A stretch of DNA of 20,353 bases from Sphaeroforma sirkka (Eukaryota > Opisthokonta > Ichthyosporea > Ichthyophonida). Below the pieces are notes generated by a model. That model searched no databases, was not told the origin of the DNA, and saw nothing but the letters and a program-made list of their open reading frames with translations. How positions within the stretch are numbered: the stretch's first letter is position 1; the number at the start of each line of letters is the position of its first letter. This document shows positions 1 to 8,099 of this stretch, one piece after another. The stretch covers positions 1 to 20,353 of the forward strand of contig LUCW03001842.1 of the NCBI GenBank assembly GCA_001586965.3, in the 5' to 3' direction. The position numbers and the translations under genes are program-made.

Positions 1-960
1 TATTTCCTATGGGAAGCTCATATATCTCCAGTTGATGGAATGCAGCTTTAAGTCTATCTTGGAAAAGATAGTCGCACCTCCATTTTGCGTAGTATCTCAT
101 TTATCTTAGGTAAGGGAAAACCATGTTGGTGGAATTAATTTGTTGATTGCTTATTAGGTCTAGTATTACTCTTGTTTTACTAAACGTTCCATCAGATTTA
201 TATTGATCGATCAAGCTAAGAGAGCTAAGTTAACTGGGGTTGCATCATAATTGATTTCAATTGACCCCTGTTTTAACCAATCTTCGATTTGGGTTTTGAC
301 AACGTCTTTGTGTCTCCAACTCACGTAGTTATGTGAAGGACACTTTAACTTAGAGAAGTCGACGTTTGTTAAGTCAAGTCTAACGTATTCCATTAGAGAA
401 CTTAAAACATACACCAGTCAGTTATTGCAATCTTCCTGTTTTGTATAATTAAGTCCATAATTATATCGGTGAAGTGCGGAATCATATCCTTTGTTTCACC
501 TTCCGGAGGTTTAGGTATCTTTAACATATTATCATCTGACTGATCTTTTATTCGGGTCCAGCCCATTAGGCAGACCAGTGAGTGTTATACCTAAACTGAG
601 AAGATCAGTCATACCTATAATTAAATCGTATTTCTGAGACATGTCAGTAACGATTAGGTGAGTCTTCACTTCTCTTCTATCTGACAGCATTATGTGTGCA
701 TAGTCAATGGCTTGTTCGCAAGTAGTAACTTTGCCATTTCCCAAAGATTAAATCAGTTGTTTCGTTATGGACAGCCATATCTGTAGCGTAGGCTACTCGG
801 CATGAGATAGCAGAGACTTCAGCCCCTGGATCAAAATAGTGCCATAACTTTTTTTTTCTCCATTTACGAAAAACTGTTTGAAAGATACGTTCATCTCCTT
901 GGTATAGATTTTATTGAACATTTTCTCATAATCTTGCTCTAGTGCGCACATATGGTACTG
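1..960 (-). pseudogene. pol: pol fragment: aspartic protease and N-terminal reverse transcriptase (element 1)
   Basis: This would encode the retrotransposon protease, which cleaves the polyprotein, followed by the start of RT. The protease active-site motif reads DPGA at 821-832 where D-S/T-G-A is usual. The later IIGM-DLL region of the protease fold is readable in a piece at 532-744. RT begins in a piece at 211-414 with the NYVSWRHKDVVK segment. The reading frame is broken by single-base gains compared with element 3: a longer T run near 849, an extra A near 870, an extra A near 745, and a change near 390. RT also carries the same missing G near 80 (GAGGTGCG where GAGGGTGCG is expected) as element 3. 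Catalytic RT motifs B and C lie beyond the window edge. Confidence 0.85.
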
Positions 961-963
961 TCA
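961..963 (-). other. In-frame TGA between gag and pol (element 1)
   Basis: The codons CAC TGA CAG TAC CAT ATG join the end of the zinc-knuckle reading frame to the protease reading frame without any frame change. The same arrangement occurs at 14773-14775 in element 3. It may be a gag-pol readthrough stop. The downstream bases CAG TAC only partly resemble the CARYYA readthrough context known from plant viruses, so function is inferred. Confidence 0.5.
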
Positions 964-2266
964 GTGCTTAACTTGGACGTCTGGTAAGTCCTTGAACCGT
1001 TAGTACCCCTTGCAAGTAGCACACTCTTTCATATAGTGTCCAAAATCTGGCTTGCCTGGTGCACACTTAACAGGGTCGTGTCTACCATTCCACTTGCCAT
1101 TACGTTTTGTGAGGTTGTAACCACACTTCTTGCAAGGCGCTCTCACCTTCTTATCACCTTTCGGTTCGGTAGAAGTAGAGCCAGTACCCCCTCCAGTAGT
1201 AGTGCGAGGTTTCTTAGTACTACGCGCAGTATTAGTCTCTCACTGCGTTTCGCTTAGTGGGCTGGGTGTAGCCTCGTGGTACTAAGTACTCTAGTAGAGG
1301 AATTGGTATGCTTGTGTACTATCTTTTCAAAGACAGACCAAGGCATAGATCGCAAATCACCATAGGCGATGATGTCATCATTGACTTTCTTAAAGAGGTT
1401 AGCTCCCAGAGTCTCCATCATCTGACAAATTAATAAATATTCGCCAGTATAGGTACGACCACATATCCGAGTATTCATATGTGTCATATGAGCTAGAGCA
1501 CCTCGAATAGTGGTATCGTTCGCAAAGAACTTGCGAGACTCTAGAAGTTCACGGTCACGTGCATCTTCAAAAAAAAGGTGTTAAGTATATTATCACGCAA
1601 CTGGTGCCAGGGTAGGGCATTCCAGTTGGGCTCATGAGCCTTCAAGATAGTTCGCCATTCACCTGGCTCACAGAAATGAATAAAGGCATTCATCATCTGC
1701 TTATCCCTAAGGCTGGCAGACTCCTTAAGTTGGTCGAAGGCCTTCAGTGTCTCCACTGTACTCTCATTAGTAGAGAAATCGACCTCAGCCTGCGCGTTAC
1801 CTAGCTGCTTTATAAAGCTTGGTTCTAAGTGTTCACGAGGCTCATGCTCAGTGCTACGGGCTGCTAGTGCCAAGATGGTGTCTATTTCCTTTCTCTTGTT
1901 ATCGATTAGATAGCGAATGTTATCCGCTTTCCTATCGTCAAGGTCAGAGTCATTCAATAGACGGTCCTCAAGGACTTGCATACCAGAGCGTAATAGCCTG
2001 AAACGAGTATGTCTGGTTCTCACTTCCTCATCCTCAGGATTAGAGCGGGAACTCTCTAACGAGGTACTGGTGTAGCGATTGCCAAAATCGTGATTACCAG
2101 GGTTAGTTGGCAAATGAGGGTCGATATTACGAGGATGGTAAGCCTCATCGAGTTCCATACGATCATATCCTCTGACAGGGTTAGGTTTGTCAAGAGGATG
2201 GTCGATGGTAGCATCAGAGCTATAGAGATTAAATTTTGAAATATTATCTCTCTCGCCAGTGGTAAC

Positions 2267-2338
2267 TGGCTTAGTGGTAAACATACTGGCTGGTAAACCA
2301 GTAGGTCTCGGGTTCGAAACCCGGCCCGAATTTTTTTT
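2267..2338 (+). other. tRNA-like sequence at the edge of the gag insertion (element 1 copy)
   Basis: The plus strand shows an A-box-like TGGCTTAGTGG (2267-2277), a 6 bp stem TACTGG/CCAGTA enclosing CTGGTAAA (2284-2303), a perfect B box GGTTCGAAACC (2311-2321) inside a five-pair T stem with loop TTCGAAA, then CCCGAA and a run of eight T like a Pol III terminator. No 5' acceptor strand pairs with CCCGAAT and the D stem is poor, so this is not an intact tRNA gene. The A-box half lies in sequence shared with element 2 gag, while the T-arm half belongs to the insertion. A truncated tRNA or tRNA-derived SINE piece is most likely. Confidence 0.55.
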
Positions 2339-2751
2339 CTTCTTCGGTATAGGAAGAATATCAGCCAAGTGGGACACGATAGAGGGGTCCACAACTGCTG
2401 CTGCCGCTAGCTCCTTCAAGAGCGCTTCAGTGCGGTTCAATTGGCGTCGAGATTGAGAGGATCCAACCACTCGTTGTCGAGTTATGGCGTCCTCAGCTTC
2501 GGCCCCAAGATTTGAGCTGAATGGAATGGCTTCTCCATCGATGGCAAAACCGAAATTTTCGGACAGGTCCAATACTTCCTTTTCACGCCGGATTTGTGCT
2601 GGAGTGTCCTTTAGATGTGAAGTTATAATGCCCCCGACATTCGTATCCACGAATTTTCCAGCCTTTCGACGTTTATCCCCAATATTTGACGGCACGTGGT
2701 CAGGGGGGGGGCAAGCTGGGGTCCTGAGCTTCACTCCTAGGTGATACACGG
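2295..2751 (-). other. In-frame insertion inside gag (element 1 copy)
   Basis: When gag of elements 1 and 3 is aligned to gag of element 2, about 457 bp extra appear here. The flanks match element 2 on both sides: CTGGCTGGT on the left and ACGCTGGC on the right. On the minus strand the insertion is open in the downstream gag frame and encodes a charged, non-repetitive stretch with segments such as DTPAQIRREKEVLDL and RTEALLKELAAAAVV, then a short lysine run (from an A run) and GRVSNPRPTG, the antisense of a tRNA-like T-arm. I see no clear target-site duplication. I do not recognise the encoded peptide. Confidence 0.75.
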
Positions 2752-2985
2752 ACGCTGGCGAGCCTTTCCGCGGTAGTAGATACCTCTTTCCAAGGCTTTA
2801 GGATCCGACGAGTTATCCTCAGAATAATCCTCTGTACCAACCTCAGAATTTGCTTCCCCAACAGTATCCTCGGCAGGCTCAACTCCAGACAGGCTAGGTG
2901 TTTCCACAGGGACCTCAGGAACCTCGGCAGGCTTAGCAGGCTTAGAGCTAGCGGCTCCCTTGCCTTTAGAAGTACCCTTAGCCAT

Positions 2986-3065
2986 AGTATTTGCTGGATA
3001 GTAAATCGATGTCAGACAGTCTAGAAACAGTACACTACTGTAACTACTAAATAACTGAAAAAATA
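2986..3065 (-). other. 5' leader between LTR A and gag
   Basis: Eighty bases separate the 5' LTR from the gag ATG. The bases directly after the LTR read TATTTTTTCAGTTA on the minus strand, a segment also kept beside LTRs C and E. The usual TGG start of a tRNA 3'-end primer-binding site is absent. Confidence 0.6.
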
Positions 3066-3160
3066 TGTAAACTTCGATGGAAATTACTAGGTTTCAAACT
3101 ATATTAAACTAAAATACAATTTAGTCAGTTAGGATTTAGCAGTGGTAGCTTGTGTAAGAA

Positions 3161-3204
3161 TGATCGGGACTGCCTCTTGTTAAGAGCCTAAATATCCTCG
3201 ATCA
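3161..3204 (-). other. Conserved stem-loop in the LTR (copy A)
   Basis: TGATCGGG (3161-3168) pairs with CCTCGATCA (3197-3204, one G-T pair). Inside it CTCTT-GTT-AAGAG (3174-3186) forms a second perfect hairpin. The inner hairpin also occurs in subfamily II with loop GGT. It lies just downstream of the polyadenylation signal, so it would be in the RNA leader. Confidence 0.4.
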
Positions 3205-3228
3205 CACAGGGCGTACCTCTAGCTGTTC

Positions 3229-3234
3229 TTTATT
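3229..3234 (-). terminator. AATAAA polyadenylation signal in LTR A
   Basis: The minus strand reads CAATAAAG. It lies downstream of the TATA-like box in the transcribed direction. The same signal is present in D (9990-9995) and E (17054-17059). Confidence 0.5.
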
Positions 3235-3440
3235 GAATAATTTTCAATAGGAGTACTAAGTGTTCATGACCACTTGCCTAATTTGTAAATAGACATAATA
3301 ACGTAAGTCACGTTAATACATTAGCTGATATAAATAAAGTTCCATCTGAAGAAAAGTTAAAAAAAAAAAGACTTATTGGATTTTGGAGATTGGCGGGAGG
3401 ACCAAAATCTATAAGTAGTAGTTCGGAGATTATAAAATTT

Positions 3441-3450
3441 AGTTTATAAT
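3441..3450 (-). promoter_or_regulatory. TATA-like element in LTR A
   Basis: The minus strand reads ATTATAAACT here, about 210 bp inside the LTR from its 5' end and 207 bp before the AATAAA signal. This fits a U3 promoter. The same bases occur in LTRs D (10204-10213) and E (17269-17278) and are deleted in F. Function is inferred from position. Confidence 0.45.
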
Positions 3451-3658
3451 ATCCTACATCTACTAATGTCTCAAATAGGTCCAAGTAGATGAGTCATACC
3501 AAATACTCAGGCTATTGGAGCCATCAAAGTGAATTTAGAACACTTTGGAAATATTGGAAAAAGAGCTTGTACTAAATTATTTAAAATACAAATAAAAACC
3601 AATGTATTATCTCAATTGATCTTGATATTTTAGACTGACCGGAGGCCGTATTTCTACA

Positions 3659-4172
3659 GCGTCACGGTTTTCGTTCGAAATTTTTGGCAGGTGTTTCGGA
3701 ATGCATTGTTTGTCGACAACTCGGGTGATAGAGAGGCAGTGTCAAAGGTGATTATGAGTAAGAATTTAACATACAAAGCACGCCTGCGAACTGCTCGTGG
3801 AAGACGATACATAAGAAAGCATGAAGGAAGACATATACCTCTCTCACAAATCCTACACGATAAATATTGGTTACAGGATAACATATGATGACGTTCTTTT
3901 GCACTTTCGAATAAAGAACGTCGGGCATTATAAACTACAAACCATAGACTGTGCAAGTATATTCACTAAGTTGACTGATGAGTCCTTCCGTGTATACCCG
4001 CATAGTAGTGTGCATAACCGTAGACATCCAGGTGTATTATATGTATCCCAGACCTGATGATTATATTATACCAGATAACACCGAAGCACGCATTGGAATC
4101 GCATATGTCCGACATTTATTCGAAGCGGAGGATAAGGCGATGACTGAGAGGAGTATAGAGATAATATCATTT
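3659..4172. other. Spacer of unknown origin between LTR A and repeat R
   Basis: No LTR or pol similarity is visible in these 514 bp. Short plus-strand frames exist (3691-3888, 3821-4057, 3978-4223), one of them rich in arginine and lysine. They overlap one another and none resembles a family I know. The sequence occurs once in the window. It may be unique host DNA or the remains of another repeat. Confidence 0.5.
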
Positions 4173-4501
4173 ATGACAAGTATGTATGTTACAATGTATG
4201 AACATATGGTATGGCTCTCATAGTTGTTGTAGTGGTTCAGGAAAGATTGATGGGAAGAAGTGGTCAGAAAATTTCCGTTGGAAACTTGGGCCAAGTGAAT
4301 CGACAATGGAAGATATGCGCTGAGTCAATTTGGGCCGGTGTTGACAAACCACTGTCACTATCGAATGTTCCATATATTCGCTTGCTGACCTACTAAGTAG
4401 AGTACCCACCCCTGTGGTACGGATCGGGTCTGCGTCGTGTAGTCACGGAATGGGATAGTGCAGACTACGAAATACCTAGAAGGACCAGGTTATCCGCCAT
4501 A
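4173..4501. repeat. Repeat R, copy 1
   Basis: This ~329 bp segment is clearly similar to 7750-8080 from ATGACAAGTATGTATG to the shared end GGACCAGGTTAT. Both copies keep the same minus-strand reading frame with a shared SSIVDSLGPSF segment. In copy 1 it runs at 4218-4409. The bases just left of it (GATAATATCATTT) also resemble those left of copy 2. It lacks LTR ends and recognisable transposase or RT motifs, so its class is unknown. Confidence 0.8.
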
Positions 4502-4825
4502 ATCCGGTCGAGAAGCGAGGATGGGGGTAAGCCAATGCCGCACCAGACCACGGAAGAATTCGGTATGTGTTGGCTGGCTTGAATCGGAAGTATCATAGGC
4601 GGTACCAACATGCGCGATGATTCGGTTTGAACCGAAATTTGGAAGTAGTACTTCAGCAGCGTTTTTAGCCGGGGTATGGTGAAAATGTGTTGATGTGTCA
4701 GGGACGGGTGAAGGTAAGGTGGTTCTTCAACATGCTGAAGAAGAGATCGAAGGTGTTCGTGGAGGGTCCGGATACCGTGGAAGTCGTGGCACTCCTATAA
4801 TTGCTGAAGGAGGTCAGGGCCAATA
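4502..4825. other. Spacer left of LTR B with an open Gly/Arg-rich frame
   Basis: The plus strand has an open frame from 4683 that runs through HAEEEIEGVRGGSGYRGSRG up to the edge of LTR B at 4826, where codons change to LTR sequence. It looks like an RGG-type exon tail cut by the element, but it has no convincing start and no homologue I recognise. At 4621-4636 there is a perfect 7 bp inverted repeat (TTCGGTT-TG-AACCGAA). Nothing else is evident. Confidence 0.3.
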
Positions 4826-5329
4826 TGAAAACTTCGATGGATATTTCTATGTTTTTAAACTATGTTATATAAACTAAGATGCAATTCAAGTCAGTTAGGA
4901 TTTAGCAGTGGTAACTTGTGTAAGAATGATCGGGACTGCCTCTTGGTAAGGCCTTAATATCCTCGATCACACAAGACGTACCTCTAGCTGTTTTTTTATT
5001 AAATAATTTTCACTAGAAGTACTAAGTGTTCATGACCACATGCCTAATTTGTGGATAGACATAATAACGTAAGTCAAGTTAATACATTGGCTAATATAAA
5101 TAAAGTTCCATATGAAGAAAAGTTAAAAGAAAAAGACTTATTGGATTTTGAAGATTGGCGGGAAAACCAAAACCTGTAAGTAATAGTTCAGAGATTACAA
5201 AATTTTAGTTTATAATATCCTACATCTACTATCGTCTCAAATAGGTCCCAGTAAATGAGTCATACCAAATACTTAGGCTATTAGAGCCATCAAAGTGAAT
5301 TTAAGACACTTTGGAATTTTGGAAAAAGA
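4826..5329 (-). repeat. LTR B, left part (3' LTR of element 2)
   Basis: It begins TGAAAACTTCGATGG, so the terminal TGTA is altered, and matches LTR C through the CACTTTGGAA region. It stops matching after GGAAAAAGA, where a foreign fragment starts. The remainder of the LTR is at 5991-6083. Confidence 0.85.
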
Positions 5330-5990
5330 ATTTCTTAGATAACTTTGAATTAGCTGAGAGTCATATCACACTGTACCGACCCCGACAACATAAGTAATAT
5401 TATCAAAAAAAAAAAAAAAATACCGGTCCTTTACACATGTTTGCATACTGTAATCTATCTGTACTCTCACGTTTTGATATTAACTACGTCTTCAATATAT
5501 TAGCCCGATACATGGAGTGTGACGATGCCTATACAGCACTCAAACACGCAGTCCAACAAGCTCCTCTTTTATAAGGACCAGTCGATGGCGTGCTTTTTGA
5601 AATAGCAATGGGCGTATCTGACCTAGCTTTTAGAGGAGTGTTATACCAGGCTATAGATAATAAACCTAGGTGCACACAATTCTTTAGTCGAGCAATGAAG
5701 CCATCACAGTTGATTTCTCTAACTGTAAAACAAGAGCTATTAACTACAGTTGCAGCACTAACGCTTTCCTATGATGTGTGACCAGAAATCTCTGAAGGAG
5801 ATGAAGTCAGACTCACATTTACTGAGCCAATGTAAAAGTCAGTCTCCTCTAGGCTAACTATACGATACCAAGACGTTTACGTTAATAAGACGTATGCAAA
5901 ATGTTAAATAAGTTTAGCTTCAGTCCTTGTTAATGAGCAAAAGATTAGGGGATTTTAGACTGAGACTATTGTCTATATGTACGGAAACCT
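5330..5990 (+). mobile_element. Retroelement fragment inserted into LTR B
   Basis: About 661 bp interrupt LTR B. The segment contains a run of 16-17 A near 5405-5422 and, on the plus strand, an RNase H region similar to element 4 and opposite to the surrounding element. GGAAA occurs at 5321-5325 and again at 5984-5988, which may be a 5 bp target duplication. No LTR ends are visible, so it is a fragment rather than a whole element. Confidence 0.7.
5512..5781 (+). pseudogene. pol: RT connection / RNase H fragment of a Ty3/gypsy pol
   Basis: One plus-strand frame reads ECDDAYTALKHAV, then a TAA at 5572-5574, then GPVDGVLFEIA, VLYQ, IDNKPRCTQFFSRAM and KQELLTTVAAL. These follow the Ty3/gypsy RNase H pattern, in which a DASD motif precedes GGVLYQ, FFS and ElL. 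Here the catalytic segment has drifted to GVSD. The sequence is closer to element 4 (18,890-19,030, minus strand) than to element 3, for example in sharing IDNKPRC-QFFS. The piece is inverted relative to its host element, so it arrived by a separate event. Confidence 0.8.
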
Positions 5991-6083
5991 CTTGTATTAT
6001 ATTATTTTAAATACAAATAAAAACCAATATGTTATCTCATTTAATCTTGATATTTTAGACTGACCGGAGGCTGTATTTCTACA
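5991..6083 (-). repeat. LTR B, right part
   Basis: The LTR resumes with CTTGTATTATATTATTTTAA and ends GTATTTCTACA at 6083. It is followed directly by the polypurine tract of element 2. Confidence 0.85.
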
Positions 6084-6383
6084 TAGCCCCCAGTAGCTTT
6101 CAGGACTACGGACGTACGTGAAGGTACGATTTAGTTCGTAAAGCGAAAACCAAAGTAAAACGGTGTCGGTCATGGCTTATCGAGTAAGTATGTGCCTATA
6201 TGTACGAGTTCAAGACTCATGTTGTACTCTATGTCGTTTAGTATTTGGTCCAGTAACCATTTCCGATGTAGGCGCCTTACGTTTATTACTTGGTAAGGTA
6301 ATAGCCAAAGATTGTTCTTCATTAGCAAGTAAGTTCGAAGGATTTTTTGCTCTGTTGGGAAGCAGATCAGAAAGTTTAGTCAC
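6084..6383 (-). other. Polypurine tract and 3' untranslated region of element 2
   Basis: TAGCCCCCAGTAG next to the LTR reads CTACTGGGGGCTA on the minus strand, the G-rich primer for plus-strand synthesis expected beside a 3' LTR. The rest corresponds to the pol C-terminal coding tail and 3' UTR of element 3 (10422-10735). In element 2 a TAA near 6385 ends the frame earlier than in element 3. The plus-strand open frame here is an antisense shadow. Confidence 0.6.
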
Positions 6384-7724
6384 TTAGGAAGTAGGTGGCA
6401 AATAGGGAATTTCAGATTCGTCCGAGTTTGTAGTCACCTGAGGAAATCCTTTCCGTTTATCTCGTGTTTTCTTATGTAAACGCTTATTCCATTTCTTATT
6501 AAAAATACGAAGGAAGTTGCGAGATTCACGAAACGCATCGGAGGTTAGCCAAGCTACTGTTCCATTCATAAAACGGGTCTTGTAGTAGGTGTAACTGTCT
6601 TCGGATGTTTTATCAATTATATTTTTGACTTGTGACTCCATAACTGGGACATCAGACTCAAATGAGCGAGCAAATGAGAGTTCAGAGGTAGGGATACGGT
6701 GAGTGCCTAGATTAGTTGCGCTAGTACCATCTATGTTATTCACTTCGTAAGTATCACTTCTTCTCGTCATGGTAGGAAATAACAAAAGGTCCGATTGTCG
6801 TAGAAGAGAGTTCGGTAACGTTGGCATTGCGATTTATAATGTTAACATAATCGCCAACTTTGAACTAAACAATGTTCTTAGTGTTATTCCATCGGTCATA
6901 CGCTTTAAGTAGGACACGATTCTTGTGCTCGAGTAAACAAGGGTAAACAACGTTCTGCATATGCTCAATCTTTTGTAGCCACGGAGTAACGTGTTTCTCG
7001 GGCGCAGTTTTGTCAAACGTTGCTTGTAATTCACTATAGCGGCCAAAAAAATAGTGAAACGGGAGTGTTCCAGTTTGAAGATTCATGCAGTTATTCATTT
7101 GAGTCTGAACCCATTTCAAATGATAAGGCCCCATATCCTCAACGTCATCTAGTGCGGTACGCAATAGCTTCTTTAGTTCTCTATGACGTGTCTCATTTAC
7201 ACCCTACGTTTGAGGTTTATAAAGAACACCACGCCTATGGGTCATGCCTGATACGAGTATAAGTGCCTCCATTACGTCGGTACAAAACTCACTATCATTA
7301 TCAGAACATAGTACTCGGGGAAACTGTTTGCGGGCGTTTGTTCGGTATTGCATAAATCAAGTTATAGCCCAAAGCTACACATAATAAATGACAGATATAC
7401 ACATCGCCAGTATGCTTGGATCGTGGGAGTTTAACCAAATCTACTATGACTCGGCGCATCGGTTGGTCTTCTATCACACTTTTAAAAGGTGCCCAACCGT
7501 AGCGCTTGATCTGGTTCTTTGCACAATCAGTACAGCGTCGGTATACTTAACGTATGGTTTCTTTCAGCGCCGGGTGATCAAGCCCTGCACGAACCCCCAT
7601 CGTATAAGTATGCTCATATGCTCAATGAGTTAAATTATGTATTATTTTAACTCTACTCTTAAGCGCTTCTAGGTCATTCAGATTTTGTGTAATGCTGGCT
7701 GGATGCACCATAGTCCCGTTAGAT
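6384..7724 (-). pseudogene. pol: Integrase with chromodomain-like tail, degenerate (element 2)
   Basis: Integrase would insert the cDNA. Readable pieces are the C-terminal GPY/F and chromodomain-like part (6384-6827) and the end of the catalytic core (6865-7164). The second catalytic Asp (7300-7302) and the Glu (7192-7194) are spaced as D-35-E, although the usual DNGSEF motif has become DNDSEF. A 36 bp deletion near 7335 removes codons present in element 3 around 11,660-11,695. The N-terminal H2C2 part (about 7380-7720) is broken in several frames. The sequence ends where the internal deletion begins. Confidence in identity is high; no function is expected. Confidence 0.85.
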
Positions 7725-7743
7725 AGGGATAATATTATTTATT
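7725..7743 (+). repeat. Direct repeat flanking repeat R copy 2, left
   Basis: AGGGATAATATTATTTATT occurs here and again, identically, at 8081-8099. The two copies bracket repeat R, as a target-site duplication would. A similar GATAATATCATTT precedes R copy 1, so part of it may instead belong to R. Confidence 0.7.
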
Positions 7744-7749
7744 TCAAAA

Positions 7750-8080
7750 ATGACAAGTATGTATGTTACAATGTATGAATAAACGGTATTGCTCTCATAG
7801 TCGCTGTAGTGGTTCAAGAAAGATTGATGAGAAGAAGTGGTCAGTATATTCCCGTTTGAAGCTTGGGCCAAGTGAGTCGACAATGGAAGATATGCGCTGA
7901 GTCAATTCGGGCCGGTGTTGACAAAAAACTGTCACTATCAAAAGTTTCATATATTCGCTTGCTGACCTATTAAGAAGAGTATCCACCTCTGTGGTACGGA
8001 TCGGGTCTGCGTCGTGTAGTGCCGCGGAATGGGTTAATGTAGAGCATGAAATACCGAGAAGGACCAGGTTATTGGTCATA
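7750..8080. repeat. Repeat R, copy 2, at the element 2 deletion junction
   Basis: It is about 331 bp, clearly similar to 4173-4501. On the minus strand a 94-codon frame (7795-8079) contains RSASEYM, CQHRPELTQRISSIVDSLGP and DHFFSSIF, the same peptide as copy 1 with mostly conservative changes. It sits exactly where about 3.2 kb of element 2 are missing, between 19 bp direct repeats. It has no recognised transposition motif. Confidence 0.8.
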
Positions 8081-8099
8081 AGGGATAATATTATTTATT
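8081..8099 (+). repeat. Direct repeat flanking repeat R copy 2, right
   Basis: It is identical over 19 bp to 7725-7743. Element 2 gag sequence resumes directly after it at AGGTACGACC, which matches element 3 at about 15,273. Confidence 0.7.

Larger units (their letters stand above)
964..2985 (-). pseudogene. gag: gag pseudogene with zinc-knuckle tail (element 1)
   Basis: Gag would form the virus-like particle around the retrotransposon RNA. The start ATG at 2985 opens a MAKGTSKGKG N-terminus followed by an acidic, Ser/Glu-rich stretch, as in elements 2 and 3. The frame is lost near 2740-2711, where a run of nine G replaces seven. A second frame stays open for 402 codons (1541-2749), crossing the 457 bp insertion into the conserved gag core. 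It breaks again at an eight-A run (plus strand, 1569-1576), which element 3 shares. The C-terminal part (1254-1487) and a CKKC-type zinc-knuckle segment follow, damaged by single-base gains near 1272 and 1240 and by a 16 bp loss near 1000. Around 1140-1210 this copy keeps the bases element 3 has lost, so each copy preserves parts the other does not. Confidence 0.82.
1..3658 (-). mobile_element. Element 1: Ty3/gypsy-type LTR retrotransposon, subfamily I, 3' part off-window
   Basis: The minus strand reads 5' LTR (3066-3658), short leader, gag, zinc-knuckle segment, in-frame TGA, protease and the start of RT. The copy runs off the window inside RT; position 1 corresponds to about 13828 in element 3. 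The internal sequence is nearly identical to element 3 apart from many single-base indels and one 16 bp loss near position 1000 in the zinc-knuckle region. It carries the same in-frame gag insertion and several of the same frameshifts as element 3, so both descend from one defective ancestor. It is not expected to make full-length proteins as it stands. Confidence 0.92.
3066..3658 (-). repeat. LTR A, complete, 5' LTR of element 1 (subfamily I)
   Basis: This 593 bp repeat has the TGTA...TACA ends expected of an LTR; in plus orientation it starts TGTAAACTTCG and ends GTATTTCTACA. It matches LTRs D, E and F closely and B and C more distantly. On the minus strand it holds a TATA-like box and then an AATAAA signal in the order expected for U3-R-U5. 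It is followed outside by GCGTCACGG, which occurs at no other LTR here. Confidence 0.93.

Noticed and set aside
2267..2330. A functional tRNA gene (Thr-like GGT in the loop)
   Set aside because: The acceptor stem has no 5' partner, the D stem does not pair, and the anticodon-like loop has eight bases. Half of it is ordinary gag sequence.
2056..2394. Alternative-frame minus-strand protein with RAGFRTRDLLVYQPVCLPLS
   Set aside because: This is another frame of the antisense tRNA-like T-arm and gag. The pattern is a common by-product of tRNA-derived sequence.
3329..3336. TATAAATA on the plus strand of LTR A as the LTR promoter
   Set aside because: It faces away from the element's genes. The minus-strand TATA-like box and AATAAA fit the element orientation better.
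4621..4636. Perfect 7 bp inverted repeat TTCGGTT-TG-AACCGAA as an operator or terminator
   Set aside because: It is isolated, with no gene beside it, and such short palindromes are expected by chance in this much sequence.
6163..6387. Plus-strand frame that also exists at 10511-10726 in element 3, seemingly a conserved antisense gene
   Set aside because: It lies exactly opposite the pol C-terminal coding sequence in both copies, so its openness follows from the sense strand. No independent signal supports it.
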